64,000 nucleotides of DNA from an uncultured Paracoccus sp. (GCF_947496875.1 NZ_CANMEH010000003.1:62001-126000), one strand, 5' to 3'. Positions 42,604 to 51,682 are shown, counted from the stretch's first letter. Notes: generated from the letters alone by a model not told the origin. A program made the numbers and translations.

Positions 42604-42987
42604 TTGAGAAACACCAAGGGCAATGATCTTGCCGATCGCCGCGAGGCCGCGGCCAAGGCCAAGGCCGCTCTCCTCGAAGCCCATCGGGCCAGGGTCGAGG
42701 CTGCAGAGCCGACCCGGCTGGCACGGCAGGAAGAGCGCCTCGCGATCGCAGCGGCCCGCGAAGAACGACTGGCGGAGCGGGAAAAGGCGAAGCGTGCAGC
42801 GCAGGAGGAGGCGCGCATCGCCGCCGAGGCCGCCGAACGTCAGGCAGCCATCGATGCGGCCGCAAAGGCCGAGGTCGAGGCACGTGAGAAGGCCGACAAC
42901 CGGATCTCGCGCGTGATTGCGGACGAAGCGGCCCGCAAGGCCGAGCGCGACCGGCGTTACGCCAATCGCAGGGCAAGACAGAAGTAG
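42604..42987 (+). CDS. DUF6481 family protein
   Basis: 127 residues. The start NTKGNDLADRREAAAKAKAALL and the long Ala/Glu/Arg helix ending RDRRYANRRARQK match the DUF6481 family. The whole protein is predicted to be one extended charged helix. The start codon appears to be TTG at 42604; no in-frame ATG precedes the conserved N-terminus. The function is unknown; it is probably co-transcribed with the 74-residue protein. Confidence 0.82.
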   Translation: MRNTKGNDLADRREAAAKAKAALLEAHRARVEAAEPTRLARQEERLAIAAAREERLAEREKAKRAAQEEARIAAEAAERQAAIDAAAKAEVEAREKADNRISRVIADEAARKAERDRRYANRRARQK

Positions 42988-43143
42988 CGGTCGTTTCCGC
43001 ACGCAGCCTGAACTGCGACGCGCGCCGGCGCCGGTGCCCAAGGGCGGCACGCGGCGTTCAAACTGCGCCGCAGACGGGGCGCATACCTGCTGCGCACCGT
43101 CTCGATGCGCAAGCGTATCGACTGGCCCTCGCCGGACCGGGTG

Positions 43144-43587
43144 CTACGTCCCGGTTTCCGCTTCGACGAGGCCCGCGAGTTTGCGCAACGAATCCTGCCA
43201 GCCGAGGTAGCAGGCGTCGGGCGGGATCACGTCCGGAATACCCCGCTGCTCGACGCTCACCTCAGTGCCGGCCGAGACGGGCTTCAGGACCACGGTGACG
43301 ATCATCTCTCCGGGCAGGTTCGGGTCGTCGAAGCTGTCGGTGTAGACGAGCCGCTCGCCGGGGACGACCTCCCTGTAGGTGCCGCCGAAGGAATGGCTTT
43401 CGCCGGTCGCGAAGTTGCGGAAGCTCATCCGGTGGCTGCCGTCCGGGACGGCGTCCAGTTCCTGGACCGTGCAAAGGAAGCCGTAAGGCGGGAGCCAGCT
43501 TGCAATTGCATCAGGTTCGACGAAGGCCCTGAAGACCTTTTTTGGCGGGGCACGAAGGACACGGTGCAGATTGATCGTGAAAGGCAT
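43144..43587 (-). CDS. SRPBCC/AHSA1 domain protein
   Basis: 147 residues of the activator-of-Hsp90-homology/START-like fold: INLHRVLRAPPKKVFRAFVEPDAIASWLPP in the first 35 residues, GGTYREVVPGERLVYTDSF in the middle and GWQDSLRKLAGLVE at the end. Such proteins bind hydrophobic ligands; many are uncharacterised and accompany VOC proteins or ArsR regulators. It follows the VOC gene by 54 bp on the same strand. The 156 bp to the convergent DUF6481 gene show no gene. Confidence 0.9.
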   Translation of the reverse strand: MPFTINLHRVLRAPPKKVFRAFVEPDAIASWLPPYGFLCTVQELDAVPDGSHRMSFRNFATGESHSFGGTYREVVPGERLVYTDSFDDPNLPGEMIVTVVLKPVSAGTEVSVEQRGIPDVIPPDACYLGWQDSLRKLAGLVEAETGT

Positions 43588-43641
43588 GATCGTCTCTCCT
43601 GTCTGAACGAAGCTGATCGGCGGACTGTTAGTGGATGCCGT

Positions 43642-44118
43642 TCACGCCACCGCTGCTTCCAGCGCCGCGATGTCGATCTTCCGCATCGTCAACATCGCCT
43701 GCATCGCTCTTCTGGCCCTGGCGCGATCCGGGTCCGTCGTCAGCTCCATCAGGCGCCTCGGCGTGATCTGCCAAGAGTGGCCCCAGCGATCCTTGCACCA
43801 GCCGCACGCGCTTTCCGCGCCGCCATTGCCCACGATGGCATTCCAGTAGCGGTCGGTCTCGGGCTGATCACCAGTCAGCACCATGAAGCTGACCGCCTCG
43901 TTCGGTCGGATGTCCGGACCACCGTTCAGGCCCAGGAACGGGCGGCCGAGGACGGTGAACTCGACGGTCAGTTCGTTGCCTGCCTCACCGCCGGGATAGT
44001 CGGCCGGCGCCATGTTGATCCTGTCCACATGGCTGTCCGGAAAGGTGCTGGCATAGAATTTCGCCGCCTTGCTGGCTTGTCCGTGGTCGAACCAGAGACA
44101 GGTGACGAGGGTGGTCAT
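43642..44118 (-). CDS. VOC superfamily protein, PhnB-like
   Basis: 158 residues from the ATG at 44118, with GGGAGA at proper distance (an ATG at 44124 is too close). It matches the PhnB/3-demethylubiquinone methyltransferase-like VOC family: [39 protein letters not shown] and [17 protein letters not shown] (about 105-121). Members fold as betaalphabetabetabeta dimers and may bind a metal or a small substrate. The function is unknown. Confidence 0.9.
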   Translation of the reverse strand: MTTLVTCLWFDHGQASKAAKFYASTFPDSHVDRINMAPADYPGGEAGNELTVEFTVLGRPFLGLNGGPDIRPNEAVSFMVLTGDQPETDRYWNAIVGNGGAESACGWCKDRWGHSWQITPRRLMELTTDPDRARARRAMQAMLTMRKIDIAALEAAVA

Positions 44119-44199
44119 GGCCATTCTCCCTGGCTTGAGATGTACGGTTTGCCTGCGCCCATCATGAGCGCTGCCGTATCGGATTTTCGGGAACGTTCA

Positions 44200-44236
44200 C
44201 GGCGCCACCGCCTGACGCGGCGTCCTCGTGGCGCCG
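44200..44236 (-). terminator. Hairpin downstream of the P-type ATPase gene
   Basis: Perfect 9-bp arms CGGCGCCAC (44200-44208) and GTGGCGCCG (44228-44236) with a 19-nt loop lie 69 bp beyond the ATPase stop (44306) and 82 bp upstream of the VOC start. It separates the two minus-strand units. Confidence 0.4.
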
Positions 44237-44305
44237 AAAGCCTCGCCACTGTGGCGTTGCAGATCAACGGGCGCATTCACGCTCTCCTCATCCGCCGAAA
44301 TCCTA

Positions 44306-46531
44306 TCACACCTCGCTCTCCGGATCGAACCTGAGCAGACGCAGCGCGTTGAGCGTGACGAGGACGGTCGCCCCGGTATCGGCGAGAATCGCCAGCCACA
44401 GGCCGGTCACCCCCAGCACCGTCGTGACGAGAAAGACGAGCTTGAGGCCGAGTGCGATCGCCACGTTCTGCCGGATGTTCGCCATCGCCGCGCGGGCGAG
44501 CCGGATCGCCCCGGGCACGTCGGTGAGGTGGTTGCGCAGCATCGCGGCGTCGGCGGTTTCCAGCGCCACATCCGTGCCCGATCCCATCGCCACGCCCACA
44601 TGCGCCGAGGCCAGCGCCGGCGCATCGTTGATCCCGTCGCCGATCATCATCACCCGGCCGCACGCCGTCAGTTCGCGAATCGCGGCGACCTTGTCCCCCG
44701 GCATCAGTCCGGCGCGATAATCCAGCCCCAGGGTTTGCGCGACTGCGGCCGCAGTGCGGGGGTTGTCGCCCGTCAGCATCACCGCCTGAACGCCAAGCGT
44801 GGTGAGCTGACGCGCCGCATCCGCGGCGTCCGGCCGCGGCTCGTCACGCAGGGCCAGCAGTCCGACCAGCCGATCTGCGCGGTAGACCGCGACAACGGTC
44901 TTGCCGTCGTCCTCGAGCGTTGCGGTGGCCTGCCGCGCGACGGCATCCAAAACGCCGGCTGCCTCGGCAAGCCGCGGCGAGCCCACCCAGGCGGGCGCGC
45001 CCTCGATGGTGGCCTGCGCGCCCTGGCCGGGGAGCGCCCTGGCGGCGTATGCCGGCGCCGGCGCAACATCGTCCGCCTGGGCACGGGACAGGATCGCTTG
45101 GGCGAGCGGATGGCTGGAACCGGACTCGATCCCGGCTGCCAGCGCCAGCACGTCCCGAGGCGAGCCACCGTTGGGCACGATATCGGTGATCTGCAGGCGG
45201 CCGAGGGTCAGTGTGCCGGTCTTGTCGAACGCCACATGGGTGATTCGGGCGGCGGCCTCGACCACCGCGCCGCCTTTCATGAGAAGCCCGCGTCGCGCGC
45301 CTGCCGACAGTGCGGAGGCGATGGACGCCGGAACCGAGATGACCAGCGCGCAGGGGCATCCGATCAGCAACAGGGCGAGCGCCCGGTAGATCCACGTGTC
45401 CCAAGGCTGCGCGAACGCCAGCGGCGGCACCATCGCCACCAGCAGCGCGGTGCCGACCACCGCAGGCATGTAGACGCGGCTGAACCGCTCGATGAACCGC
45501 TCGGTGGGGGCGCGGGCGCTCTCGGCCTCCTCGACCAGACGGATGATCCGGGCGATCGTGTTGTCTTCTGCAGCACGGGTCACCCGGACACGCAGAGCGG
45601 CCTCGGTGTTGATCGAGCCGGCGAAGACCTGGTCGCCCGGCTCCTTCAGGTTCGGGACGCTTTCGCCCGTGACGGGGCTCTCATCGACACCCGAGACACC
45701 TTCGATGACCTCTCCGTCGGCAGGGACGCGATCGCCGGGACGCACCAGGACCACGTGGCCGATCCGCAGGGCGGCCGCCGGCACCTCGCGCGTCGTCCCC
45801 CCGATCTCCAGCTGGGCGGTTCTGGGAACCAGACGCGCCAGCGCCCTGATTCCGTTGCGCGCCTTGCTCGCCGCGACTCCTTCCAGGACTTCGCCCACCG
45901 CGAACAGGAACACGACCAGGGCCGCTTCCTCGGCGGCGTCGATCACCAGCGCGCCGAGCGCCGCGATGGTCATGAGCATCTCGATGGTGAAGGGCATGCC
46001 CGCCCGGGCTGCGCCGACGGCCTGTCTGGCGATCGGCGCCACGCCGATGAGCGTGGCCAGGATGAAGGCCCAGTCAGCCGTTCCGGTAGGGCCGGCAAGC
46101 TTCACGGCCCAGGCGGCGACCAGGAGCAGCGCGGTGGCGATGACCAGGCGCCCCTTGCGGGTTGCGTACCACCGCGTCCCGTGCTCGCCTGCGCCGGGCG
46201 CACCACCCGCCGCAGCGTCCACATCTTCGATCGGCGGGTCTTCGATCCCCAGAGCGCCCGCGGCGCCATCCGGTAGCACGAAGCCCTTGCGCGGCGCCGG
46301 GCTTCCCTTCGGCGCGATGCCAAACCCCAGCGCCTTCACCGCGGTCTCGACCTGGTCGCGGGATGTCAGCTGCTCGTCCAGCGTCACGCGAAGTCGCTCG
46401 GCCATCAGCGCCACGTCGACCTCGCTGACCCCGGGCAGGCGCTCGACGGCCCCCCGGACCTTGCCCGCGCAGGACGCGCAGTCCATGCCCGTGACCGTCC
46501 ATTCGCGCATTGTGGTGTGCGTGCTCACCAT
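44306..46531 (-). CDS. zntA: Heavy-metal translocating P-type ATPase (Zn/Cd/Pb type)
   Basis: 741 residues if started at the ATG at 46531 (AAGGCAGG upstream); ATG 46510 is an alternative. An N-terminal HMA domain carries GMDCASC (about 15-21). The P1B core has TGES, the membrane motif CPC in LLIGCPCALVISVP, the phosphorylated Asp in DKTGTLTLGRL, SSHPLAQAI and MIGDGINDAPALA. The last membrane helix has LADTGATVLVTLNALRLLR, whose Asp is typical of the Zn/Cd/Pb exporters. It pumps divalent metal ions out of the cytoplasm. No metalloregulator gene is adjacent. Confidence 0.95.
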   Translation of the reverse strand: MVSTHTTMREWTVTGMDCASCAGKVRGAVERLPGVSEVDVALMAERLRVTLDEQLTSRDQVETAVKALGFGIAPKGSPAPRKGFVLPDGAAGALGIEDPPIEDVDAAAGGAPGAGEHGTRWYATRKGRLVIATALLLVAAWAVKLAGPTGTADWAFILATLIGVAPIARQAVGAARAGMPFTIEMLMTIAALGALVIDAAEEAALVVFLFAVGEVLEGVAASKARNGIRALARLVPRTAQLEIGGTTREVPAAALRIGHVVLVRPGDRVPADGEVIEGVSGVDESPVTGESVPNLKEPGDQVFAGSINTEAALRVRVTRAAEDNTIARIIRLVEEAESARAPTERFIERFSRVYMPAVVGTALLVAMVPPLAFAQPWDTWIYRALALLLIGCPCALVISVPASIASALSAGARRGLLMKGGAVVEAAARITHVAFDKTGTLTLGRLQITDIVPNGGSPRDVLALAAGIESGSSHPLAQAILSRAQADDVAPAPAYAARALPGQGAQATIEGAPAWVGSPRLAEAAGVLDAVARQATATLEDDGKTVVAVYRADRLVGLLALRDEPRPDAADAARQLTTLGVQAVMLTGDNPRTAAAVAQTLGLDYRAGLMPGDKVAAIRELTACGRVMMIGDGINDAPALASAHVGVAMGSGTDVALETADAAMLRNHLTDVPGAIRLARAAMANIRQNVAIALGLKLVFLVTTVLGVTGLWLAILADTGATVLVTLNALRLLRFDPESEV

Positions 46532-46729
46532 CCTGCCTTGCGCGCTGCGGACCGCGGACCGAGTCCGGCGGTCAGGGATATAGTCGCTCGGTCCGAGCAC
46601 GATTCAAGTGGTTCCGGCGCCTGCCGCGGGAAAACCGCCCGCGCCGCGACGCAAGATTCGGACGTGTTCCGGCGGCCGCGGAACCTCGGTGCCTCAGCCA
46701 AAGGTATCACACGGATTGGAATCATTGCC

Positions 46730-46747
46730 TTATGAGTTTCTTATGAG
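46730..46747 (+). promoter_or_regulatory. Two direct TTATGAG repeats with 11-bp period
   Basis: TTATGAG occurs at 46730-46736 and 46741-46747, 59 bp upstream of the PQQ-system binding-protein start. OmpR-type regulators bind direct repeats spaced by about one helical turn, and an OmpR-type regulator is encoded at 56545-57231. The rest of the 274-bp intergenic region (46532-46805) shows no gene. Confidence 0.4.
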
Positions 46748-46805
46748 CCGAAAGGGACTTTGACCCGGGTCGCTGCTGTGTCCCAATGCAGGCAGGGAGG
46801 ACAGC

Positions 46806-47999
46806 ATGACACGACTGACGTTCGCATGGGCCGGCATCGTTCTTGCCGTGGTGGCACCCGGGGCGGCGCTGGCCGAGGTGGAATACCGGGCTGCGGTGCT
46901 GCGGGTCGACGCGCCCGGGCCCATGCCGATCTCGCGCCTGGACCTGCCCCCAGCGGACTTGGGGTTCGCCGGGGCGGTGCTTGGAACGGCTGACAACGCG
47001 ACGACCGGCAGCTTTCTTGGCCAGACCTTCACGACCGAGACGGTGACCGCGACGCCGGAGACGGCCGGGGCCGCGATGAAGCAGCTGATCGACGCCGGCG
47101 TTCCGTTCATCGTGACCCTGGCTGACGCCGCTACCACGGTGGAACTCGCGGACCTTGCCCGGGATCTGGCCGGGGATGACGTGCTGGTCGTCAACGCCTC
47201 GTCGACCGACGACCGGCTCCGCGGGGTGGATTGCCGCGCGAACCTGCTGCATGTCGCCCCCTCGGACGCGATGCTGGCCGACGGGCTGGCGCAGTACCTG
47301 GTCTGGAAACGCTGGACCGACTGGTTCCTGATCGAGGGCAGTCATCCCCAGGATCAGGCGCTCGCGCAGGCCTATCGCCGCGCTGCCGAGAAGTTCGGGG
47401 CACGGATCGTCGAGGAGCGGGTCTATGAGGACACCGGCGGTGCCCGGCGCACCGACTCGGGCCATGTGCAGGTCCAGGCGCAGATGCCGGTCTTTACCCA
47501 GCGGGCCGCCGACCATCACGTCGTCGTCGCCGCCGATCACGCCGGGGTCTTTGCCGACTGGCTGCCCTATCACACCTGGGATGCACGGCCGGTGACCGGT
47601 TCGGCCGGCCTCGTCCCGCAAAGCTGGCACCCCGCGCATGAAGCCTGGGGCGGCACGCAGTTCCAGTCGCGCTTCGAACAGCAGAGCAACCGCCCGGCCC
47701 GGGACCAGGACTACCAGGTCTGGACGGCGCTGCGGGTGCTGGGCGAGGCGGCGACCCGCACCCAGGGCGGCGACTTTGCCGCGATCCGGGACTTCGTCCT
47801 GTCGCCCGATTTCAGCCTGGCCGCGTTCAAGGGACAGAAGCTGACCTTCCGTGACTGGGACGGGCAGCTGCGCCAGCCGGTGCTGCTGGTCGCCGATCGC
47901 GTGGTCGCCTCGGTCAGCCCGCAGGAGGAGTTCCTGCACCAGGTGAGCCAGCTCGACTCGCTGGGGGTCGATCGGCCCGAAACCGAATGCAGGAAATGA
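46806..47999 (+). CDS. Periplasmic binding protein of the PQQ-dependent alcohol dehydrogenase ABC system
   Basis: 397 residues with a signal peptide (MTRLTFAWAGIVLAVVAPGAALA) and good ribosome-binding site GGGAGGAC. The sequence fits the branched-chain-type binding proteins that accompany PQQ-dependent alcohol oxidation genes (TIGR03863 type): FLGQTFTTETVTATPETAG, NASSTDDRLRGVDCRANLLH and HVVVAADHAGVFADWLPYHTWD. Its ligand is unknown. The next genes (beta-propeller, ABC ATPase and ABC-2 permease) complete the usual cluster. It starts a plus-strand block that extends to the window end. Confidence 0.9.
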   Translation: MTRLTFAWAGIVLAVVAPGAALAEVEYRAAVLRVDAPGPMPISRLDLPPADLGFAGAVLGTADNATTGSFLGQTFTTETVTATPETAGAAMKQLIDAGVPFIVTLADAATTVELADLARDLAGDDVLVVNASSTDDRLRGVDCRANLLHVAPSDAMLADGLAQYLVWKRWTDWFLIEGSHPQDQALAQAYRRAAEKFGARIVEERVYEDTGGARRTDSGHVQVQAQMPVFTQRAADHHVVVAADHAGVFADWLPYHTWDARPVTGSAGLVPQSWHPAHEAWGGTQFQSRFEQQSNRPARDQDYQVWTALRVLGEAATRTQGGDFAAIRDFVLSPDFSLAAFKGQKLTFRDWDGQLRQPVLLVADRVVASVSPQEEFLHQVSQLDSLGVDRPETECRK

Positions 48000-48016
48000 C
48001 AACGCGAGGGTTCAGA

Positions 48017-48985
48017 ATGAAGTTGATCGCCGCAATGGCGTCTTCGGTGGCATTGCTCGCCGGGCCGGCTTTTGCCGACAAGATCTTTGTGTCGAACGAG
48101 AAGGGCAATTCGGTCACCGTTCTCGACTCGGACAGTCTGGAGGTGATCCACACGATCACCGGCATGCAGCGTCCGCGCGGCATCACCGCCTCGCCGGACG
48201 GCAAGGTGATCTATGTCTGCGCCTCGGACGACAATCTGGTGCGGGTCTATGATGCCGCCACCTACGAGGAACTTCCGTCGCTGCCCTCGGGACCGGACCC
48301 CGAACTGTTCGTGATGCATCCGGACGGCAAGAAGCTGTTCATCGCCAACGAGGACGACAACATCGTCACCGTGGTCGATGTCGAGACCCGTCAGGTGCTG
48401 GCCGAAGTGCCGGTCGGGGTCGAGCCGGAAGGCATGGGCGTCAGCCCGGACGGCAGGATTGTGGTCAACACGTCCGAGACCACGAACATGGCCCACCTGA
48501 TCGACACCGAGAGCTACGAGATCGTCGCGAACGTGCTGGTCGACAGCCGGCCGCGCTTTGCCGAATACACGCCCGACGGCAAGATCCTGTTCGTCACCGC
48601 CGAGATCGGCGGGACCGTTGCCGCGATCGACACCGCCACGAACGAGATCACGAAGACGATCACCTTCGAGGTGCCGGGGGTTCTGCCGGAGGCGCTGCAA
48701 CCGGTCGGGTTGCGGGTCACCGCCGACGGCAGCAAGGCCTATGTCGCACTTGGCCCCGCCAACCGGGTGGCGGTGCTGGACGTGGCGAGCCTCGAGGTCA
48801 CGGACTACCTGCTGGTGGGGCAGCGCGTCTGGCAGCTGGGCTTTTCGCCCGATGGCCAGTTTCTTTACACCACGAACGGCAACTCCAACGACATCTCGGT
48901 GATCGATGTCGCCAGCGACGAGGTCACGGTCTCGGTCCAGGTCGGCGAACAGCCCTGGGGTGTGGTTGCGGTGAAATCGGACTAA
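48017..48985 (+). CDS. PQQ-dependent catabolism-associated beta-propeller protein (YVTN repeats)
   Basis: 322 residues from the ATG at 48017 (GAGGG upstream); an in-frame ATG at 47987 lies inside the preceding gene. The signal peptide is MKLIAAMASSVALLAGPAFA. About seven YVTN-like blades repeat the pattern SPDG or PDGK with IFVSNEKGNSVTVLDSDSL and YTTNGNSNDISVIDVASD. It matches the TIGR03866 type found beside PQQ-ABC genes. It is periplasmic; its role is unknown, perhaps in PQQ or dehydrogenase handling. Confidence 0.92.
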   Translation: MKLIAAMASSVALLAGPAFADKIFVSNEKGNSVTVLDSDSLEVIHTITGMQRPRGITASPDGKVIYVCASDDNLVRVYDAATYEELPSLPSGPDPELFVMHPDGKKLFIANEDDNIVTVVDVETRQVLAEVPVGVEPEGMGVSPDGRIVVNTSETTNMAHLIDTESYEIVANVLVDSRPRFAEYTPDGKILFVTAEIGGTVAAIDTATNEITKTITFEVPGVLPEALQPVGLRVTADGSKAYVALGPANRVAVLDVASLEVTDYLLVGQRVWQLGFSPDGQFLYTTNGNSNDISVIDVASDEVTVSVQVGEQPWGVVAVKSD

Positions 48986-48995
48986 GGAGCAAGAG

Positions 48996-49430
48996 ATGAA
49001 GCGTATGATTCTGGCCGCCGCGCTGGCGGTGACGGCGGGTGCCGGCGCAGCCCAGCAATTCGACTATGGCTTTGCCGGCATGATGGGAAAGGCGAACCGC
49101 GTAGACCTGCCGCCGCTGACGCTCGCCTCGGGCAAGCCGGTTCAGGACGCGCCCTATGATCTGAAGTCGGGCGCCTATTACCGGATGAAGATCGTGGCGG
49201 ACGGCTCGGCCGAGCTGGCCCTGTCGGGCGGCGACTTCTTCCGCGCCGTCTGGATCAACGAGATCGTCATCAACGACATCGAGGTGCGGCCGATGGGAGT
49301 CCATTCGCTGGAGTTCGACGACGCGGGCGAGGCCGAGATCAGCTTCATCGCCGTCATGCCGGGCAGCTACAGCCTCGGCATTCCCGGCTCGTCGGGGGAC
49401 AGCCAGAAGGCCGTCTTCAACATCCAGTGA
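48996..49430 (+). CDS. Secreted protein of the PQQ-associated cluster, 144 residues
   Basis: A signal peptide (MKRMILAAALAVTAGAGAA) precedes a 125-residue beta-rich domain (PYDLKSGAYYRMKIVADGS, FFRAVWINEIVINDIEVR, SFIAVMPGSYSLGIPG). I do not recognise a named family with certainty; the fold pattern suggests a small cupredoxin-like or Ig-like sandwich without a visible copper-ligand set (no Cys). AAGGAG-type site GGAGCAAGAG lies upstream. It lies between the propeller and ABC genes and probably belongs to the same periplasmic system. Confidence 0.8.
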   Translation: MKRMILAAALAVTAGAGAAQQFDYGFAGMMGKANRVDLPPLTLASGKPVQDAPYDLKSGAYYRMKIVADGSAELALSGGDFFRAVWINEIVINDIEVRPMGVHSLEFDDAGEAEISFIAVMPGSYSLGIPGSSGDSQKAVFNIQ

Positions 49431-49446
49431 CGCGGATCGAACGCGC

Positions 49447-49506
49447 ATGAAGAAGATCGTCATCGCCGCTGCGGACGACACCCAGAAGGAGCGCCGCAAG
49501 GAATGA
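49447..49506 (+). CDS. Putative 19-residue peptide coupled to the ABC ATPase gene
   Basis: ATG 49447 opens a 19-codon frame (MKKIVIAAADDTQKERRKE) whose TGA (49504-49506) overlaps the ATPase ATG at 49503. It has no clear ribosome-binding site of its own. It may be a coupling leader or chance. Coding potential is unproven. Confidence 0.3.
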   Translation: MKKIVIAAADDTQKERRKE

Positions 49507-50279
49507 CGCGACCCCCCGGCGTCGACACGGAGGCACCCGGAGGGCACGGTGCCGATGCGCTGGTCATCGCGGGGGTGAGCCATCGGTTCGGCCGGGTGAC
49601 GGCACTGGACGACGTCAGCTTCACCGTCCCCAGGGGCGCGTTCTGCGCCCTTCTTGGCGTGAACGGCGCCGGCAAGACGACGCTGTTCGCGCTGATCTGC
49701 CGGCTCTACGACAGCACGTCCGGCCAGATCCGGGTGGCCGGCCACGATGCCCGCCGCGCACCGGGCAAGGCACTGGCCCGGCTGGGTGTGGTGTTCCAGA
49801 GCAGGTCGATGGATGGTGATCTGACCGTCAGCCAGAACCTTGCCTATCATGCGGCGCTGCATGGGATCGGCGGTCGCGCCGCTCGGCTGCGCGCAGGTGA
49901 GGCTCTGGAAATGGTGGAGTTGTCGGACAAGGCCGGCGCAAGGGTCAGCACGCTGTCGGGCGGGCAGCAGCGCCGGGCCGAGGTGGCGCGGGCGCTGCTG
50001 CACCGGCCCGAATTGCTGTTGCTTGACGAGGCGACCGCCGGGCTGGACATCCGGGCGCGGGCCGACCTGCTGGCACTGGTGCGCCGGCTGATCGCCAAGC
50101 AGGGCGTCTCGGCCCTGCTGGCGACCCACATCTTCGAGGAAATCGAGCCACGGGACCACGTGGTCGTCCTGCACCAGGGAAAGGTGCTCGCGGACAGCAC
50201 GGCCGAGGCGCTCGCGGCGGGCGACGATCTGGGCGCGGCCTTCCTGGCGCTGACCGGGGCACGAAGGGAGCCGGCGTGA
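49503..50279 (+). CDS. ABC transporter ATP-binding protein of the PQQ alcohol system
   Basis: 258 residues. Walker A is GVNGAGKTTLFAL (about 55-67), signature LSGGQQRRAEVARALL, Walker B LLLLDEATAGLD and switch His in LATHIFEEIE. The sequence fits the TIGR03864-type ATPase beside PQQ-dependent alcohol dehydrogenase genes. It pairs with the ABC-2 permease that overlaps it by 4 bp. Export of an unknown molecule is expected from the ABC-2 type permease, although a periplasmic binding protein is encoded upstream. Confidence 0.93.
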   Translation: MTRPPGVDTEAPGGHGADALVIAGVSHRFGRVTALDDVSFTVPRGAFCALLGVNGAGKTTLFALICRLYDSTSGQIRVAGHDARRAPGKALARLGVVFQSRSMDGDLTVSQNLAYHAALHGIGGRAARLRAGEALEMVELSDKAGARVSTLSGGQQRRAEVARALLHRPELLLLDEATAGLDIRARADLLALVRRLIAKQGVSALLATHIFEEIEPRDHVVVLHQGKVLADSTAEALAAGDDLGAAFLALTGARREPA

Positions 50280-51079
50280 CCGGCGCGTGGATCGCCTTTG
50301 CCGGGATCGCGCGACGCGAGTTCCTGCGCTTCACTCGCCAGCGCGAACGGTTCCTGGCCGCCCTTGTGCGACCGCTGGTCTGGCTGTTCATCTTTGCGGC
50401 GGGCTTCCGTTCGGTGCTGGGCCTCTCGATCACGCCGCCGTACCGCACCTATGTGCTGTATGAGGTCTATGTCACGCCGGGCCTGTGCGGCATGATCCTG
50501 TTGTTCGCAGGCATGCAGAGCTCGCTCTCGATGGTGTATGACCGCGAGACCGGGGCGATGCGCAGCCTGCTGGTCAGCCCGTTTCCGCGATGGTTCCTGC
50601 TGGGCGCGAAGCTGACCTCGGCGGTGCTGGTCTCGGTGCTGCTGGTCTACGCGTTTCTGCTGATCGCCTATCTCTGGGGCATACGCCCGCCTGCCATCGG
50701 CTATCTGACCGTCCTGCCGGCGCTGGTGCTGTCCGGGTTGATGCTCGGCTCGCTCGGGCTCCTGATATCCTCGACGATCCGCCAGCTCGAGAATTTCGCG
50801 GGGGTGATGAATTTTGTCATCTTCCCGATGTTCTTCGCGTCCTCGGCCCTCTATCCGCTGTGGCGGATGGAGGAGTCGAGCCCGCTGCTGCACGACATAT
50901 GCGCGGTCAACCCGTTCACCCATTCGGTCGAGTTGATCCGCTTTGCGCTTTACGGTCAGCTTGAACCGCTGTCCCTTGCCGTGGTGCTGGGATGCACGCT
51001 GCTTTTCTTTGGCGGCACGGTCTTCATGTATGATCCGGCCAAGGGACTGTGGCGTGGCCGGAAGGGAGGTGCGGGATGA
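50276..51079 (+). CDS. ABC-2 type transporter permease
   Basis: 267 residues with six membrane segments of the ABC-2 family (LVRPLVWLFIFAAGFRSVLG, PGLCGMILLFAGMQSSLSMVY with RETGAMRSLLVSPFPRW, then LIAYLWGIRPP). The RETG..LLVSP motif is the conserved cytoplasmic loop of ABC-2 exporters such as YadH/NodJ. It lies directly after its ATPase and overlaps the next secreted-protein gene by 4 bp. Confidence 0.93.
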   Translation: MTGAWIAFAGIARREFLRFTRQRERFLAALVRPLVWLFIFAAGFRSVLGLSITPPYRTYVLYEVYVTPGLCGMILLFAGMQSSLSMVYDRETGAMRSLLVSPFPRWFLLGAKLTSAVLVSVLLVYAFLLIAYLWGIRPPAIGYLTVLPALVLSGLMLGSLGLLISSTIRQLENFAGVMNFVIFPMFFASSALYPLWRMEESSPLLHDICAVNPFTHSVELIRFALYGQLEPLSLAVVLGCTLLFFGGTVFMYDPAKGLWRGRKGGAG

Positions 51080-51681
51080 TCCGGTTTCTGGCATTTGCGG
51101 TGTTGCTGGCCTGGCCGGTGGCCGGACAGGCGGCCGGCCCGGTCGATCCCGACTGGCCCTGCGTGCAGCGCCGGCAGCCGCAGTTGTCCGTGGCGCAGCT
51201 GTGGTCCGGACCGCCGGTCGACGCGGCGATCGAAGCCAGGGCGAAGGCGCCGGAGATTCGGCGCCTTGCGGAGGTGATCGCGCTGCGTCGGACGTCGATG
51301 AATCAGGCTGAGAGGCTGGTCGAGGAGTTCGCGCAGGGTGCCACCCGCGAGGATCTGACGGCGCTTTTCCTTGCCACCTTCGGGCAGATCCAGACGGCGC
51401 GCGACAGGGTGATGGCCGGGATCACCCGGTATGCCCACCAGCAGGAGGCGCTGGACAGCCAGATCGAGGACAAGCGGCACAGATTTCAGGAGATGACGGA
51501 GGCCGAGCCGCAGGACTTCGACGCGATGGACGATCTGGAGGAGGAGATCGACTGGGCGACGCGCATCTTCGTCGACCGTCAGCAGGCGCTGACCTATGTC
51601 TGCGAAACGCCTGTTATCCTCGAGCAACGCGCCTTCGCCCTCGGTCGGACGATCGCCGCCAAGCTGCCGCGCCAGCCATGA
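51076..51681 (+). CDS. Secreted helical protein of the PQQ-associated cluster
   Basis: 201 residues from the ATG at 51076, which has GGGAGGTGC upstream. A signal peptide (MIRFLAFAVLLAWPVAGQAA) is followed by DPDWPCVQRRQPQLSVAQLWSGP, then long helices rich in Glu/Arg (IEDKRHRFQEMTEAEPQD). Two Cys (WPCVQ and YVCETP) could form a disulphide. I do not recognise a characterised homologue; I associate the PDWPCxQR start with proteins encoded next to PQQ-dependent oxidation genes, which is recollection, not a search. It is translationally coupled to the permease gene. Confidence 0.8.
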   Translation: MIRFLAFAVLLAWPVAGQAAGPVDPDWPCVQRRQPQLSVAQLWSGPPVDAAIEARAKAPEIRRLAEVIALRRTSMNQAERLVEEFAQGATREDLTALFLATFGQIQTARDRVMAGITRYAHQQEALDSQIEDKRHRFQEMTEAEPQDFDAMDDLEEEIDWATRIFVDRQQALTYVCETPVILEQRAFALGRTIAAKLPRQP

Positions 51682-51682
51682 T

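Noticed and set aside
43105..44334. 409-codon plus-strand frame across the SRPBCC and VOC genes
   Set aside because: Both minus-strand genes match known families; the plus frame is a shadow.
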